A DNA stretch of 64,000 nt from assembly GCF_030066895.1 (NCBI RefSeq), contig NZ_JASJAV010000020.1, forward strand, positions 62,001 through 126,000, written 5' to 3'. Position 1 is the first letter of the stretch, and every line of letters starts with the position of its first letter. The stretch is from Breoghania sp. GTDB lineage: Bacteria > Pseudomonadota > Alphaproteobacteria > Rhizobiales > Stappiaceae. The notes under the pieces were generated by a model. The model saw nothing but the letters and a program-made list of their open reading frames with translations. It did not search any database and was not told where the DNA came from. The translations under genes were made by a program, and so were the position numbers. Of this stretch, positions 41,770-52,422 are shown piece after piece.

Positions 41770-42923
41770 CAGAACGACCGCGGCAGGCCGAGAATGTGCT
41801 CGGCGACGTAAGAAAGAATGAGATTGGTGGAGATCGGCGCCACCTGATAGAGCCGCGTCTCGCGAAACTTGCGTTCCACGTCGTATTCGGCGGCAAAGCC
41901 GAAGCCGCTATGGAACTGCAGGCAGGCATTGGCAGCTTCCTACGAGGCCTTGGCGGCGAGATATTTCGCCATGTTGGCCTCAGCCCCGCACGGCTCGCCC
42001 GCGTCATAGAGCCGGCACGCCTGATAGCGCATCAGGCTTGCGGCCTCGATCTCGATATAGCTTTCCTCGATGGGGAACTGAACGCCCTGGTTCTGGCCGA
42101 TCGGCCGCCCGAACACGTTGCGTTCCTTCACATAGGAGGTGACGCGGTCGGTGAACCAGTAGCCGTCGCCGATGCATTCCGCCGCGATCAGCGCGCGCTC
42201 CGCGTTGAGCCCGGTCAGGATGTACTTGAAGCCCTTGCCTTCCTCGCCGATCAGGTTCTCGACCGGGATTTTCAGATCGTCGAAGAACAGCTCGTTGGTC
42301 TCGTGGTTCACCATGTTGCGGATCGGCGTGACCGTCATGCCGCTTTTCATGGCTTGCTTGATATCGACCAGGAAGATCGACAGCCCCTCCGACTTCTTCT
42401 TCACCTCCGCCAGCGGCGTGGTGCGCGCCAGCAGGATCATCAGGTCGGAATGCTGGACGCGACTGATCCACACCTTCTGGCCGTTGATCACGTAGCGATC
42501 GCCCTTGCGCACGGCCGTGATCTTGATCTTGGTGGTGCCGGTGGTCGGCTCGGTCACGCCCATGGACTGAAGCCGCAACTCGCCCGAGGCGATCTTCGGC
42601 AGATAGATCTCGCGCTGCTCGTCGGAACCGTGCCGGACGAGCGTGTTCATGTTGTACATCTGGCCGTGGCAGGCACCGGAATTGCCGCCCACCCGGTTGA
42701 TCTCCTCCATGATCACCGAGGCTTCAGTGAGCCCGAGGCCGGATCCGCCGTATTCCTCAGGGATCAGCGCGGCCATCCAGCCCGCTTTCGTCAGCGCATC
42801 CACAAACTCCTCCGGATAGACGCATTCGTCATCCACCTTGCGGTGGTATTCGTCCGGGAATTCGGCACACAGCGCGCGCACGGCATCGCGGATATCCTGA
42901 TATTCATCTGAAGAATGAATCAC
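41769..42923 (-). CDS. Acyl-CoA dehydrogenase (one in-frame TAG)
   Basis: I chose GTG 42923 (GTGATTCATTCTTC) because GGAAGAG lies five bases upstream; an in-frame ATG at 42974 adds a non-conserved extension. The protein of about 384 residues shows LIPEEYGGSGLGLTEASVIM, MGVTEPTTGTTKIKITAV (flavin/substrate segment), INGQKVWISRVQHSDLM, GFKYILTGLNAERALIAAE and SGFGFAAEYDVERKFRETRL. TAG at 41940-41942 falls between KYLAAKAS and EAANACLQFHSGF. It introduces an alpha-beta double bond into an acyl-CoA, with electrons passing to ETF. It is the first gene of the three-gene operon. Confidence 0.84.
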
Positions 42924-43103
42924 TTGTCTCTTCCATCGGGCCTGATCGTCGCTGATACGGCCACCTTTGGCCAATCAACTAAGGGGGGCTCTGCAGGGAT
43001 TTCAAATATGGAAAAGCGATCCGGCCCATAGCGAATTGATATGGCCCGAAGTGCCCGTACGGGAATGCGCAATTGTCGATTTGGGCTAGGTTCGTTCGTG
43101 TTG

Positions 43104-43250
43104 CCCATCCTTCGAGACGCGCTCTTACGAGCGCTCCTCAGGATGACGTTGAGAGTGTAGCAGGTCGTTTCGATCTATCTTTCTGCCAAAAAAAATCAAC
43201 ACGATAACGTCATCCTGAGGAGGCGCGACAGCGCCGTCTCGAAAGATGGA
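43104..43250. repeat. Palindromic intergenic repeat pair, copy B
   Basis: The same two half-elements as at 35.98 kb (CATCCTTCGAGACGCGCTC..GCTCCTCAGGATGACGTT and AACGTCATCCTGAGGAGGCG..CGCCGTCTCGAAAGATGG) are separated by an AT-richer 57 bases. The copy fills much of the 43.0-43.3 kb gap between the acyl-CoA dehydrogenase and LysR genes, where I see no coding frame. Confidence 0.85.
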
Positions 43251-43302
43251 TAACAAGAATGAATCTCCACTCCCCAAAGCCACGGGTCACGGCGCCCGCC
43301 CC

Positions 43303-44272
43303 TTACCTGTAGGTCCGCTCCTCGATCGGCGTCCCGGCGATCCGTTCCAGCAGCATTTCCAGCATGGCCGTCTCCGCCCGGTTCATCTTCGCGCTCGGGT
43401 TCCACACCACGTGCACATCGATGCCCGGCAGGTTCTCGTAAGGCGGCAGGCGCCAGAGCAGACCGTCATCGAGGTCCCGCCGCACCACGTGAACCAGCAG
43501 AGGCCCGATGCCCAGCCCCGCGATGATCATACGCCGGACCTCTTTCAGGTTCGCCGAAGTCCCGACCACCCGGTCGATCAGGTCGGCATCGGCCCGCATG
43601 AGCGTCACCGACCTCAACGCATCCTCCAGCCGGTCGGTGACGAAGCTGACAGCCGCCTGCCCGGCGAGATCCGCCTTGGTCAGATCGCTCACCCCGAAAA
43701 GCGGATGGGTGGGCCCGCAGAAGAGGCCGAAAAATTCGCGGTAAAGCCTCGAATATTCCAGCTTGGAATTGCGTTTGCGCACCAGACACACGGCAAGCGA
43801 GGCGCGCCGCGACATCAAGGCGTCCAGCGTATCCTTACTGGCGGATAATGTTGACCGACAGGGTCGCCAGCGGGTGCTTTTCGTGAAAGCGGCGCAGCGT
43901 CTCGTCAAAAAGAGGGCAGACCACGTGGCTCGCCATGGCGATTTCGACATGCCCGCGCACCTCGTCCGCCACGTCGCGCATCAAGGTGCCGAGCCGCAGG
44001 ATCGGCCCCTGGATCTCGACCGCCTCACGCAGAAGGAGTTTGCCCGCCTCCGTCAGTTCGAAATGTCCGGACTTTCGATTGATGAGCCGCTTTCCGAGCC
44101 GGTCCTCAAGCCTTTTCAGGGCGCTGGAGACGGTCGGCTGCTTCAGGCTGAGCCGTTCGGCTGCCTCCGTTACGCTGTGGGAGCGCGCCAGAACGACAAA
44201 TGTCCCGAACAGATTCCAGTCCAGATCGCGAACCAAACGTTCGGCGCCCAGGGGATGTGAATCCTCATCCAT
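43303..44272 (-). CDS. LysR-family transcriptional regulator (frameshifted)
   Basis: The readable protein of about 323 residues starts MDEDSHPLGAERLVRDLDWN. The helix-turn-helix is HSVTEAAERLSLKQPTVSSA, followed by LKRLEDRLGKRLINR. The effector domain continues after a frame change near 43845 with TLDALMSRRASLAVCLVRKR and ends IEERTYR. It lies divergent from the Pot transporter operon, whose first ATG is 97 bases away, and downstream of nothing else. Divergence strongly suggests that it controls polyamine uptake and catabolism. The AT-rich spacer 44273-44368 should contain its operator. Confidence 0.8.
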
Positions 44273-44368
44273 AGATCTGCTCTATAGTTACAATTCCGAT
44301 TTTCTATTTTATCAATTAAGTAGCTCTTGCCACTCTCCGTCAAGGTAATTTTACTTAAAGGCATTGGC

Positions 44369-45235
44369 ATGAGCGTCGAGGCGCGCGAGAGGCGACAACC
44401 CTGGATCCTGCTATCGCCGGCACTGACAGCGATCACGCTGCTGCTGTTCGTCCCGCTCGCCTTCATCGTCGTCTATTCGTTCTGGCTCAGAACCGCGACT
44501 GGCGCCGACCAGGTTGGCTTCTTCCTCGACAACTGGAACGAGGCGCTGACCGATCACTTCTACCGCGACATCCTCCTGTCGACCCTGCGCATCGCGGCCA
44601 TCACCACCGTCGTGTGCGCCGTGATGGGCTATCCGACCGTCTATTTCATCGCGCGCTCCAAGGGCAACAAGGCGCTCATGCTGCTGCTTTTGATGCTGCC
44701 CTTCTGGATCAGCTACATCATCCGCACGATGTCGTAGATCAACATTCTCGGCGTTTCCGACGCGGTGAACTGGGCGCTCATCGAGATCGGGCTCATCAGC
44801 GAGCCCTTCCAGATGCTCTACAACGAGACGACCGTCATCCTCGGCCTCGTCCACTTCCTGCTGCCCTTCATGATCCTGAATGTCTACGTGGCGCTGGAAG
44901 GCATCGACACCTCGCTTGAAGACGCGGCCTGCTCACTCGGCTCCACCCGCTGGCAGAGCTTCCTCGAAGTGACCTTGCCGCTGTCCCTGCCCGGACTGGC
45001 CATGGGCGGGCTTCTCTGTTTCGTGCTGAGTGCGGGCACCTACATCACACCGCTGGTCCTCGGCGGGCCGACGGACGCCATGTTCGCCAATCTCGCCTTC
45101 GAGGCGATCATCACCCAGCTCAACTGGCCGCTCGGCTCCGCCCTGTCGCTGATGTTGCTGGCGATCCTCGGCGCGCTGGTGTTGATCTACAACCACTTCC
45201 TGGTACTGGGCCAACTGATGAAGGGCTTGAGCTGA
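44369..45235 (+). CDS. potB: Spermidine/putrescine-type ABC permease PotB (TAG for Trp)
   Basis: This 288-codon inner-membrane permease begins MSVEARERRQPWILLSPALT. It has six helices and the EAA cytoplasmic loop (EDAACSLGSTRWQSFLEVTL). TAG at 44735-44737 replaces the Trp of the conserved SYIIRTMSW-INILG segment, a single G to A change. The rest is in one frame. It pairs with PotC and receives ligand from the PotD-like protein. The TGA stop overlaps the next start region. The downstream enzymes (aminotransferase, acetylpolyamine-type deacetylase) support a polyamine or related amine as substrate. Confidence 0.84.
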
Positions 45236-46019
45236 TAGGCTGGCAGGTCATTCGCGGCTGGGCGGTCGCCGTCTACATCTTCATGTTCCTGCCGGTGGCG
45301 GTCGTGGTGCTCTTGAGCTTCAACGCCAGCCAGTTCGGCTCCTTTCCGATGACCGGACTGTCGTTGCGCTGGTTCGTCGAACGGGCCAACAACGAGGCGA
45401 TTCTCAGGGCCTTTCGCACCTCCATTGTGCTGGGCCTGCTCACCGCGGTGATCCGACGACGTTCGGCGTCCTCGCAAGCCTTGCACTGGTGCGCTACTGG
45501 ATCCCGGCGCGCAATTTCATCTCCACGATCCTGATCGCGCCGATCCTGGTGCCGGAAGTGGTACTGGCCGTCGCCCTGCTGCTGTTTCTGAACGCCCTGT
45601 CGATCAACAAGAGCTTCCTGCTCCTGCTGATGGGCCACGTGATCTTCACCCTGCCCTTCGTGATCCTCGTGGTGCAGGCCCGTCTCGTCAGCATCCGCCG
45701 CGATTACGAGGAAGCGGCGCTGAGCCTCGGGGCAAGCCCGATCGAGACCTTCTTCCGGGTGACCCTGCCGCTGCTGGCGCCCGCCGTCTTCGCAGGCATG
45801 CTCTTCCCCTTTACTATCTCGTTCGACGACATCACCGGCACGCTCTTCTGGAAACCGGGCGGGGTGGAAACCGTGCCCACCCATATCTTCGCCATGCTGC
45901 ACAACTCCATCTCACCGGAGATCAACGCGCTCGGCACCGTCATGATCTTCTTTACCGTCGGGCTTCCCCTTCTGGGGCTCGATCTTGCCCGACGGCTCGC
46001 CATGCAACGCGGCAAATAG
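45235..46019 (+). CDS. potC: Spermidine/putrescine-type ABC permease PotC (frameshifted, start codon ATA)
   Basis: The expected start overlaps the potB stop as in TGATG, but the sequence reads TGATAGGC, so the initiation codon at 45235 appears as ATA. The reading continues GWQVIRGWAVAVYIFMFLPV, VVVLLSFNASQFGSFPMTGL, and after a frame change near 45455 FGVLASLALVRYWIPARNFI. The EAA loop is DYEEAALSLGASPIETFFRV. It has six predicted helices and ends LAMQRGK. It forms the heterodimeric channel with PotB. Confidence 0.8.
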
Positions 46020-46081
46020 AACCGCGTGCATCTGAAAAAAACACCACCATCCAGACACAAGCCAGACTTCAGGGGAACGAA

Positions 46082-47223
46082 ATGGACAACACAAAACGCT
46101 ACGAGCGCTTGAGGGAGCGCTATCTGAACGGCGATCTCGACCGGCCCAAATTCCTTGGCCTCATCGGCGCGGCCGGACTTGCCTACGGCGTACACACGCC
46201 CTTCGCCCGTCACGCAATGGCAGCGATCGAAAAGGTGCGTTTCGACGGCTGGGGCGGCGGCGTCTCCGAGGCCTTCCGCAAATAACGCCTTCGGTCCCTA
46301 CACGGAAAAGACCGGCATCGAAGTCGTGGACGGCACCTTCGGCGGCTCCGACGAGTACATCTCGCGCGTCAAGGCCAGCCAGTCCGGCGAATACAACATC
46401 GCGCACCTCTCCGGCGTCTTCGATTACGCCCGCTACAACGGCCTCGGCCTGACCTCGACGCTGAACGAGGACAACATCCCGAACCTGAAGAACGTCATCC
46501 CGAAGCTGGTCGACGTCTTCCGCAATGTGACCGACGGCAAGGTTCTCCTGCGTACCCTACGATTACGGCACCACCGGGCTTGCCTATAACCGCAAGCACG
46601 TCTCCGACGAGGAGATGAAGGAAAAGGGCGCGAAGATCCTCATCGACGAGGCGCTCAAGGGCAAGATCGGCGGCTGGAGCGACTGGCGCACCCACATCTG
46701 GTACGCATCGCTGCAGACCGGTCAGGACCCGAACGGTGCAGAAGACATGGACGCGATCTGGGACGCCATCCGCGCCCACCGCGACCTTGCGCTGAAATAC
46801 TGAACCTCGGGCGCGGAGCTGATGAACCTCCTCGCCGAGGAGGAGATCTACGTCACCGAAGGCTGGTCCGGCCACATCTACGCGCTGCAGGAGCAGGGCC
46901 ACGACATCGGCTACATGGATCCACCCAACGGCTTGGGCTGGCAGGAATGCCTCTTCGTGATCAAGGGATCGCCCATGGAGGTCTGCGAGAAGCTTCTGAA
47001 CTTCATGCTGGCGCCGGAGACCTCCATTGCGGTAGCCGAGGGGCAGAAATATCCCCCCGCCCTCGAGCCCACCAAGATCGATCTCGGCAAGAAGATCCCG
47101 ACCCTGTCCGCCTTCGATCCGACCGGTACGCTGGACGGACTCACCTTCGCCAATCCGACCTACTGGAACGGTCACGAGCAGGAATGGTCGAAGAAATTCC
47201 ACCGTATCCAGAAGGGCTACTAG
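46082..47223 (+). CDS. potD: Polyamine-type ABC substrate-binding protein PotD-like (broken)
   Basis: About 380 residues are readable from ATG 46082 (GGGGAACGAA upstream). The N-terminus is unusual: a 25-residue charged leader (MDNTKRYERLRERYLNGDLD) precedes the hydrophobic signal FLGLIGAAGLAYGVHTPFA, as in Tat- or twin-type leaders of rhizobial PotD paralogues. The mature region includes VEVVDGTFGGSDEYISRV-like residues, YDYGTTGLAYNRKHVS and GWQECLFVIKGSP. Frame changes lie near 46283 and 46555, and TGA at 46801-46803 replaces a Trp. Asp/Trp residues that bind polyamine amines in PotD cannot be placed with certainty. It follows the two permease genes. Confidence 0.76.
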
Positions 47224-47294
47224 GGCCAACCCGCGCGGGAGGGGCCACCGCCCTCTTGCGCACGGTGTTGCGGGAGGATGGGTTCGGATGTGTA

Positions 47295-47424
47295 GCCCAC
47301 CCTTCGAGACACACTCTGGCTAGCGCTCCTCAGGATGACGTTGTGCGTATGGCTTGCGTCCACGAAGCCAACAACACAATGACGTCATCCTGAGGAGGCG
47401 CGACAGCGCCGTCTCGAAGGATCG
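47295..47424. repeat. Palindromic intergenic repeat pair, copy C
   Basis: This third copy has half-elements CACCCTTCGAGACACACTC..GCTCCTCAGGATGACGTT and AATGACGTCATCCTGAGGAG..CGCCGTCTCGAAGGATCG. It separates potD from potA within the operon (gap 47224-47529), which otherwise holds no gene. If transcribed it forms a long stem and may uncouple PotD and PotA levels. Confidence 0.83.
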
Positions 47425-47529
47425 GCCCCGGGTCCCCCGTCCTCTCCCCCCGACATCCCTCTCCGACAAACGTCTCCCCATCGCACGGGGCCGACTGTCC
47501 GTTTCTGTTTCCCATGGCGGAGAACGCAT

Positions 47530-48610
47530 GTGAGCGCCGTATCCCTGACCAACATCGTCAAGCGCTTCGGTTCGGTGACGGCCGTTCACCGGATGTCCAT
47601 GGAGATCGCCGAAGGCAGCTTCACGACCCTGCTCGGCCCTTCGGGTTGCGGCAAGACCACCACCTTGCGCATGATCGCCGGTCTGATCGACCCTTCCGAA
47701 GACGACATCACCATCAAGGGACGACGGGTCAACGACATTCCGATCCACAAGCGCAATCTCGGCCTCGTCTTCCAGAACTACGCCTTCTTCCCGCACAAGA
47801 CGGTGGCGGAAAACGTCGCTTTCGGCCTGAAATACCGGGGCGTTTCCAAGGCGGAAGCCCGCGAGAAGGTGCAGCGCGCGCTCGATCTCGTGCAGTTGCC
47901 CCAGGTCGGCGACCGCTATCCCAAGGCGCTTTCCGGCGGCCAGCAACAGCGCATTGCTCTGGCGCGCGCCGTCGTCATCGAGCCTGACATGCTTCTGCTG
48001 GATGAACCGCTGTCCACGCTCGATGCGAACCTGCGCGAGGACATGCGCGTGGAGCTGAAGCGTATCCAGAACCGCATCGGCGTCACCACCGTCTTCGTCA
48101 CCCACAACCAGTCCGAGGCGCTCGCCATGTCCGACAAGCTCGTCGTCATACCGAACGGGCTGGTGGAGCAGATCGGCACGCCGGAGGAAGTCTACAACAT
48201 GCCCGCCAGCGAGTTCGTCACCAGTTTCCTCGGCACCTCGAACATTCTGGCCGGCCGCTGCATCGGGCTCGACGGCTCGTCCGTCGCTCTCGATATCCCC
48301 GCACTTGGCAGGATCGAGGTCCCGCGCGAGCGTGCCCCTCACATTTCAGGCTAAGGTGCCGCGCGCCTCGTGCTATGTGCGGAAAAGCTCACCGTCGCCT
48401 CAACTAATGCGCCCACCAACGGCGCCCTCTCCCTGCCCGGCACCGTCGAGACGGTCGACTATCAGGGGCAGGCGGCCCGCTATTTCCTGCGCCTGGGACA
48501 CGCCGCTCCAGGCAATCAACATGATCGATGAGCATCCCTTCGAGGAGAGACAGTCGGTCAGTCTCCACTTCCGGCCGCGCGATTGCGCAGTTCTTCCGAG
48601 TACCGAGTGA
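47530..48610 (+). CDS. potA: Spermidine/putrescine-type ABC ATP-binding protein PotA (frameshift in TOBE domain)
   Basis: It starts at GTG 47530 (MSAVSLTNIVKRFGSVTAVH). Walker A is GPSGCGKTTTLR, the Q loop LVFQNYAFFPH, the signature ALSGGQQQRIALARA, Walker B MLLLDEPLSTLD and the His switch FVTHNQSEA. The C-terminal TOBE domain shifts frame near 48350 (after EVPRERA) and again near 48500, and ends PRDCAVLPSTE. About 359 residues. TGA is followed one base later by the ATG of the aminotransferase, so they are co-transcribed. It drives uptake through PotBC. Confidence 0.84.
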
Positions 48611-48611
48611 C

Positions 48612-49969
48612 ATGTCCACGCCCCCCAAATCCCACCTCTTCTATCAAAGCCGTTTTCGCCGCCCCATGCTCGATCAGGCCGGGTGGGGTCTACATGTGGG
48701 ACCTCGAAGGCAAGCGCTATCTCGACGGTTCCTCCGGCGCCATGGTCTGCAATATCGGCCATTCCAACGAGCGCGTGCTGGAGGCGATGCGCCGCCAGAT
48801 GGAGAAATCCACCTTCGGCTATCGCCTGCATTTCGAAACCGAACCGGCCGAGCGGCTGGCGGAAAAGACCGCAAGTCTCACGCCCGACGGCATGGACAAG
48901 GTGTTCTTCGTCTCCGGCGGATCGGAGGCGGTTGAAAGCGCCATCAAGCTTGCCCGCCAGAACGCTCTGGCGATCGGCGAGGCTCAGCGCTGGAAGGGTG
49001 ATCTCGCACCATTCGAGCTATCACGGGGCCACGCTCGGCGCGTTGGCTTTGACCGGATACACGCCGCTTGCCTCTGCCTTCGATCCGATGATGCGCCCCA
49101 TGCCGAAGATCCCGGATCCGCGCGCCTATCTCGACCATCTCGACGCAAACGACGAGGCGACGGGCCACTACTACGCCGACATGCTGGAGGATCGCATTCT
49201 GGCCGAAGGGCCGGAAACCGTGCTCGCCTTCATCGTGGAACTGGTCGGCGATGCCTCCACCGGGGCGCTCGTGCCGCCCGCGAGCTACATGAAGCGCATC
49301 CGCGAGATCTGCACGAAATACGGCGTGCTGCTCATCCATGACGAGGTCATGTCGGGCGGAGGGCGGACCGGCAAGTTCTTCGCCGCCGAACATTGGAACT
49401 TGGCGCCCGATATCCTGACGATCTCCAAGGACTTTACCGCCGGCTACGTACCATTGGGCGCCATGGTCGCGCGCAACGACATCGTCGAGAACGTGCTCGA
49501 CATGGGCGACTTCCTGCACGGCTACACCTACGCGGGCAATCCTCTGGCCTGTGCCGTCGGTCTCGCAGTTCTCGACAAGATCGAGCGAAAAGGCATGATG
49601 GACAATGCCACGAAGGTCGGGGCGGAACTGAAGGCTGGCCTGCAAGGTCTGATGGAGCTTCACAAGATCATCGGTGATGTTCGCGGCATCGACCTCTTCC
49701 TCGCCTTTGAACTCGTCTCTAACCGCAAGACGCTGAAGCCTCTGCCAAGGAACCTCAACGCCTAAACCGCGCTTGTCGACATCGCCTATGACAAGGGGCT
49801 GATCATCTATTCCCGTCGCACCCGCGGCGGCTACGACGGCGACCACTTCCTCGTCTGCCCGCCGATGATCACCGACAGCGGACACGTGGCGGAAATCCTG
49901 GAAACGCTCGAAGACGCGCTGACCGAATTCCGCGAAACCACCGTCGACCGCCACCTGCAAGCCGGATGA
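48612..49969 (+). CDS. Class III PLP-dependent aminotransferase (amine/polyamine type; broken)
   Basis: About 452 residues are readable from MSTPPKSHLFYQSRFRRPML to DRHLQAG. Cofactor landmarks are VSGGSEAVESAIKLARQNAL, the aromatic SSYHGATLGALALTG, the Asp in LLIHDEVMSGGGRTG and the Schiff-base Lys in ILTISKDFTAGYVPLGAM. Frame changes lie near 48685 and 48998, and TAA at 49763-49765 follows LPRNLNA, after which ALVDIAYDKGLIIYSRRTRG continues in frame. The enzyme would deaminate a terminal amine such as putrescine, beta-alanine or an omega-amino acid. It follows potA by one base and precedes BKACE, so it works on the imported amine. Confidence 0.82.
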
Positions 49970-49982
49970 CGCGAGAGCTCCC

Positions 49983-50913
49983 ATGACAGACCGGATAATC
50001 ATCACCTGTGCGGTGACGGGGTTCATCCATCCCCCCACCATGTAACCCTACCTGCCCGTCACGGGCTCGGAGATCGCAAGCGACACGTTGAAGGCGGCGG
50101 AAGCGGGCGCAGCGATCCTGCACCTGCATGCCCGCGACCCGGGAAACGGCCGCCCATCGGCGCTTCCCAAGCACTTCATGAGCTTCCTGCCAGTGATCAA
50201 GCAGGGATCGGATGCGGTGGTGAACATCTCCACCGGCGGCAGCGCCGTCATAACGCTGGACGACCGGCTGGCCGCCCCCACCATGGCAGAGCCGGAAATG
50301 TGCTCGCTCAACATGGGCACGATGAACTTCGCGCTCTATCCGCTGGCCAAGCGCTATTCCGACTGGAAGCACGACTGGGAAAAGCCGTTCCTGGAAGGCT
50401 CCGACGACCTCGTCTTCAAGAACACGCCGCGCGATATCGCAGCCGTGCTGACTCGGCTCGGACAGGAGCGCGGCGCGCGCTTCGAATTCGAGTGCTACGA
50501 CGTCGGCCACCTCTACATGCTGCGCCATTTCGCCGATCGCAGCATGATCAAGCCGCCCTTCTTCATCCAGTTCGTCTTCGGCGTGCTGGGCGGTATCGGA
50601 GCCGACCCGGAAAATCTCGATCACATGAAACGCATCGCCGACAAGCTTTTCGGCGACGACTACATGTTCTCCGTGCTCGCCGCCGGTCGCCATAAGATCC
50701 CGTTCGCCACCATGGCCGCAGCCATGGGCGGGCATATCCGCGTCGGTCTTGAGGACAGCCTTTTCATCGACAGGGGGCGAACTGGCGAAATCCAATGCCG
50801 AACAGGTGGAAAAGATCCGCGAAATCGTCGAACGTCTGGGCCGTACCGTAGCGACACCATCTGAGGCGCACAAGATGCTCGCCCTGAAGGGCGCAGACAG
50901 GACGACCTTTTGA
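49983..50913 (+). CDS. Beta-keto acid cleavage enzyme (BKACE, DUF849; nonsense and frameshift)
   Basis: The family start MTDRIIITCAVTGFIHPPTM is followed by TAA at 50043-50045, where Ser is usual (TCA to TAA), then PYLPVTGSEIASDTLKAAEA. The metal-binding HLHARDP is intact, as are VNISTGGS and the Glu in FEFECYDVGHLY. The conserved late segment is AAGRHKIPFATMAAAMGGHI, then VRVGLEDSLF-like residues. The frame shifts near 50780; the restored tail ends LALKGADRTTF. BKACE enzymes condense a beta-keto acid with acetyl-CoA to give acetoacetate and a CoA ester; lysine fermentation enzyme Kce is the best known. Here a keto acid from amine breakdown is the likely substrate. Confidence 0.84.
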
Positions 50914-50915
50914 CC

Positions 50916-51405
50916 ATGGACGACATCATCATCCGCAGGGCGAAGCGCGAGGACGTCGAAAAACTGCACTGGGCTTTGACCCGGCTCTCCGAAGACATCG
51001 ACGACGATCACGCTGCCTCGAGCGCCGACCTGTTGCGGAACGGCTTTTGCCGAGTACCCGGCCTTCTTCGCCCTTCCGGCCGAGGATCGGAATGGCGGTG
51101 ATGTCCTCGGCGCTCTCATGGCCTCGCCGCTCTTCTCCACCACAAATGCCGGGGTGGGGCTCTACGTCACCGACCTCTGGGTTGCCGCCGCCACACGCGG
51201 CTACGAGCTCGGCAGACGCCTGTTGGCCGCAGCGCTCGAAGAAGCCGACAAGGAGTGGACGGTCCGCTTTCTGGAACTTGCCGTCTACCAGGACAACGCC
51301 AAGGCCCGCACCTTCTACGACCGGCTGGGCTTCTCGCAATTCGCAGACGAGATCTTTCTGACCCTGAAGGGGCCGGCTCTCGAGAACTTGAGGAAAACGC
51401 AATGA
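50916..51405 (+). CDS. GNAT-family N-acetyltransferase (frameshifted)
   Basis: The readable protein of about 163 residues begins MDDIIIRRAKREDVEKLHWA. One frame change near 51047 separates LLRNGF from EYPAFFALPAEDRNG. The acetyl-CoA site is in VTDLWVAAATRGYELGRRLL and the C-terminal part FLELAVYQDNAKARTFYDRL, then GFSQFADE, is typical of the fold. Because a polyamine importer and an acetylpolyamine-type deacetylase flank it, acetylation of a di- or polyamine is a good guess. ATG lies two bases after the BKACE stop, and its stop overlaps the deacetylase ATG. Confidence 0.8.
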
Positions 51406-52422
51406 AGGCCATCTTCGATGATCGCCAGTGGAAGCACGATCCAAAGCATTTCATGGCGAACGGAACCGTCTATCCCAACCCGGAACAACTGCAGCGCATC
51501 GAGGTGCTGCACTCGGGCGCGGAGGCGGCCGGATGCTCGTTCCAGGCGCCCGCCGATCACGGCATGGGCCCATCGCGGCCCTGCATACGGCGAAATATCT
51601 CGTCTTTCTGGAAACCATCCATACCCACTGGAGCCGGATTGCGGATGCGTTGACGAGGTGATCCCGAACGTCCACTCCGACCGGCGCACGGCCTCCTATC
51701 CGCGTTCCGCCATCGATCAGGCGGGCTTCCATCAGGCCGACACGGCTTGCCCGATCGCAGCCCACATCTTCGAATCCGCCTACTGGTCCGCCCATAGTGC
51801 GGTTAAAGGCGCAGACCTTCTCCATGCGGGCGAACAGGCGCTCTACGTGTTGAGTCGCTCGCCCGGGCACCATGCCTTCGCGGATCTGGCAGGCGGGTTC
51901 TGCTTCTTCAACAATACCGGCATCGCGGCTGAGCGACTGCTGGCCGCGGGCCATCGCCCGGCCATCCTCGACGTGGATCTCCACCACGGCAACGGCACGC
52001 AGGGCATCTTCTATGAACGCTCCGACGTGCTGACCGTCTCGATCCACGTCGACCCGATCCGCTTCTATCCCTTCTACTGGGGCCATGCCCAGGAACGCGG
52101 CGAAGGGGCTGGCCTCGGCTACAACCTCAACCTGCCCCTGCCGCGCGGCACCGGCGACGACGATTACCTGAAGACGATAAAGACCGCCTTTGCCCATATC
52201 CGCGCCTTAGGGACGGACGTGCTTGTCATTGCCCTCGGCCTCGATCCCTTCGAGAAGGACCCGCTGAAGGGGCTTGCGGTGACAACACCGGGCTTTGCGC
52301 GTATTGGCGAAGCCATCGCCAAATTCGGCCTTCCGACCCTGTTAGTGCAGGAGGGCGGATATCTCTCCGAGGAGCTTGGCTAGAACCTGACCAGCGTGCT
52401 GAACGGATACCAGAGCGCATGA
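51402..52422 (+). CDS. Histone-deacetylase-superfamily acetylpolyamine amidohydrolase-like protein (broken)
   Basis: The reading from MKAIFDDRQWKHDPKHFMAN shifts near 51570 (to IAALHTAKYLVFLETIHTHW) and near 51650 (to EVIPNVHSDRRTAS). TAG at 52381-52383 interrupts the last 14 codons. The zinc-dependent active site is complete: RSPGHHAF (paired His), DVDLHHGNGTQ (Asp and His zinc ligands) and GLDPFEKDPL (third ligand Asp). The Tyr-bearing GGYLSEELG closes it. About 340 residues, the size of bacterial acetylpolyamine amidohydrolases, which release acetate from N-acetylputrescine or related amines. The gene is translationally coupled to the GNAT gene upstream and the FAD oxidoreductase downstream. 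Confidence 0.84.

Noticed and set aside
35977..47424. Palindromic repeats considered as CRISPR units
   Set aside because: They occur as isolated inverted pairs kilobases apart, not as regularly spaced direct repeats with spacers, and no cas gene is present.
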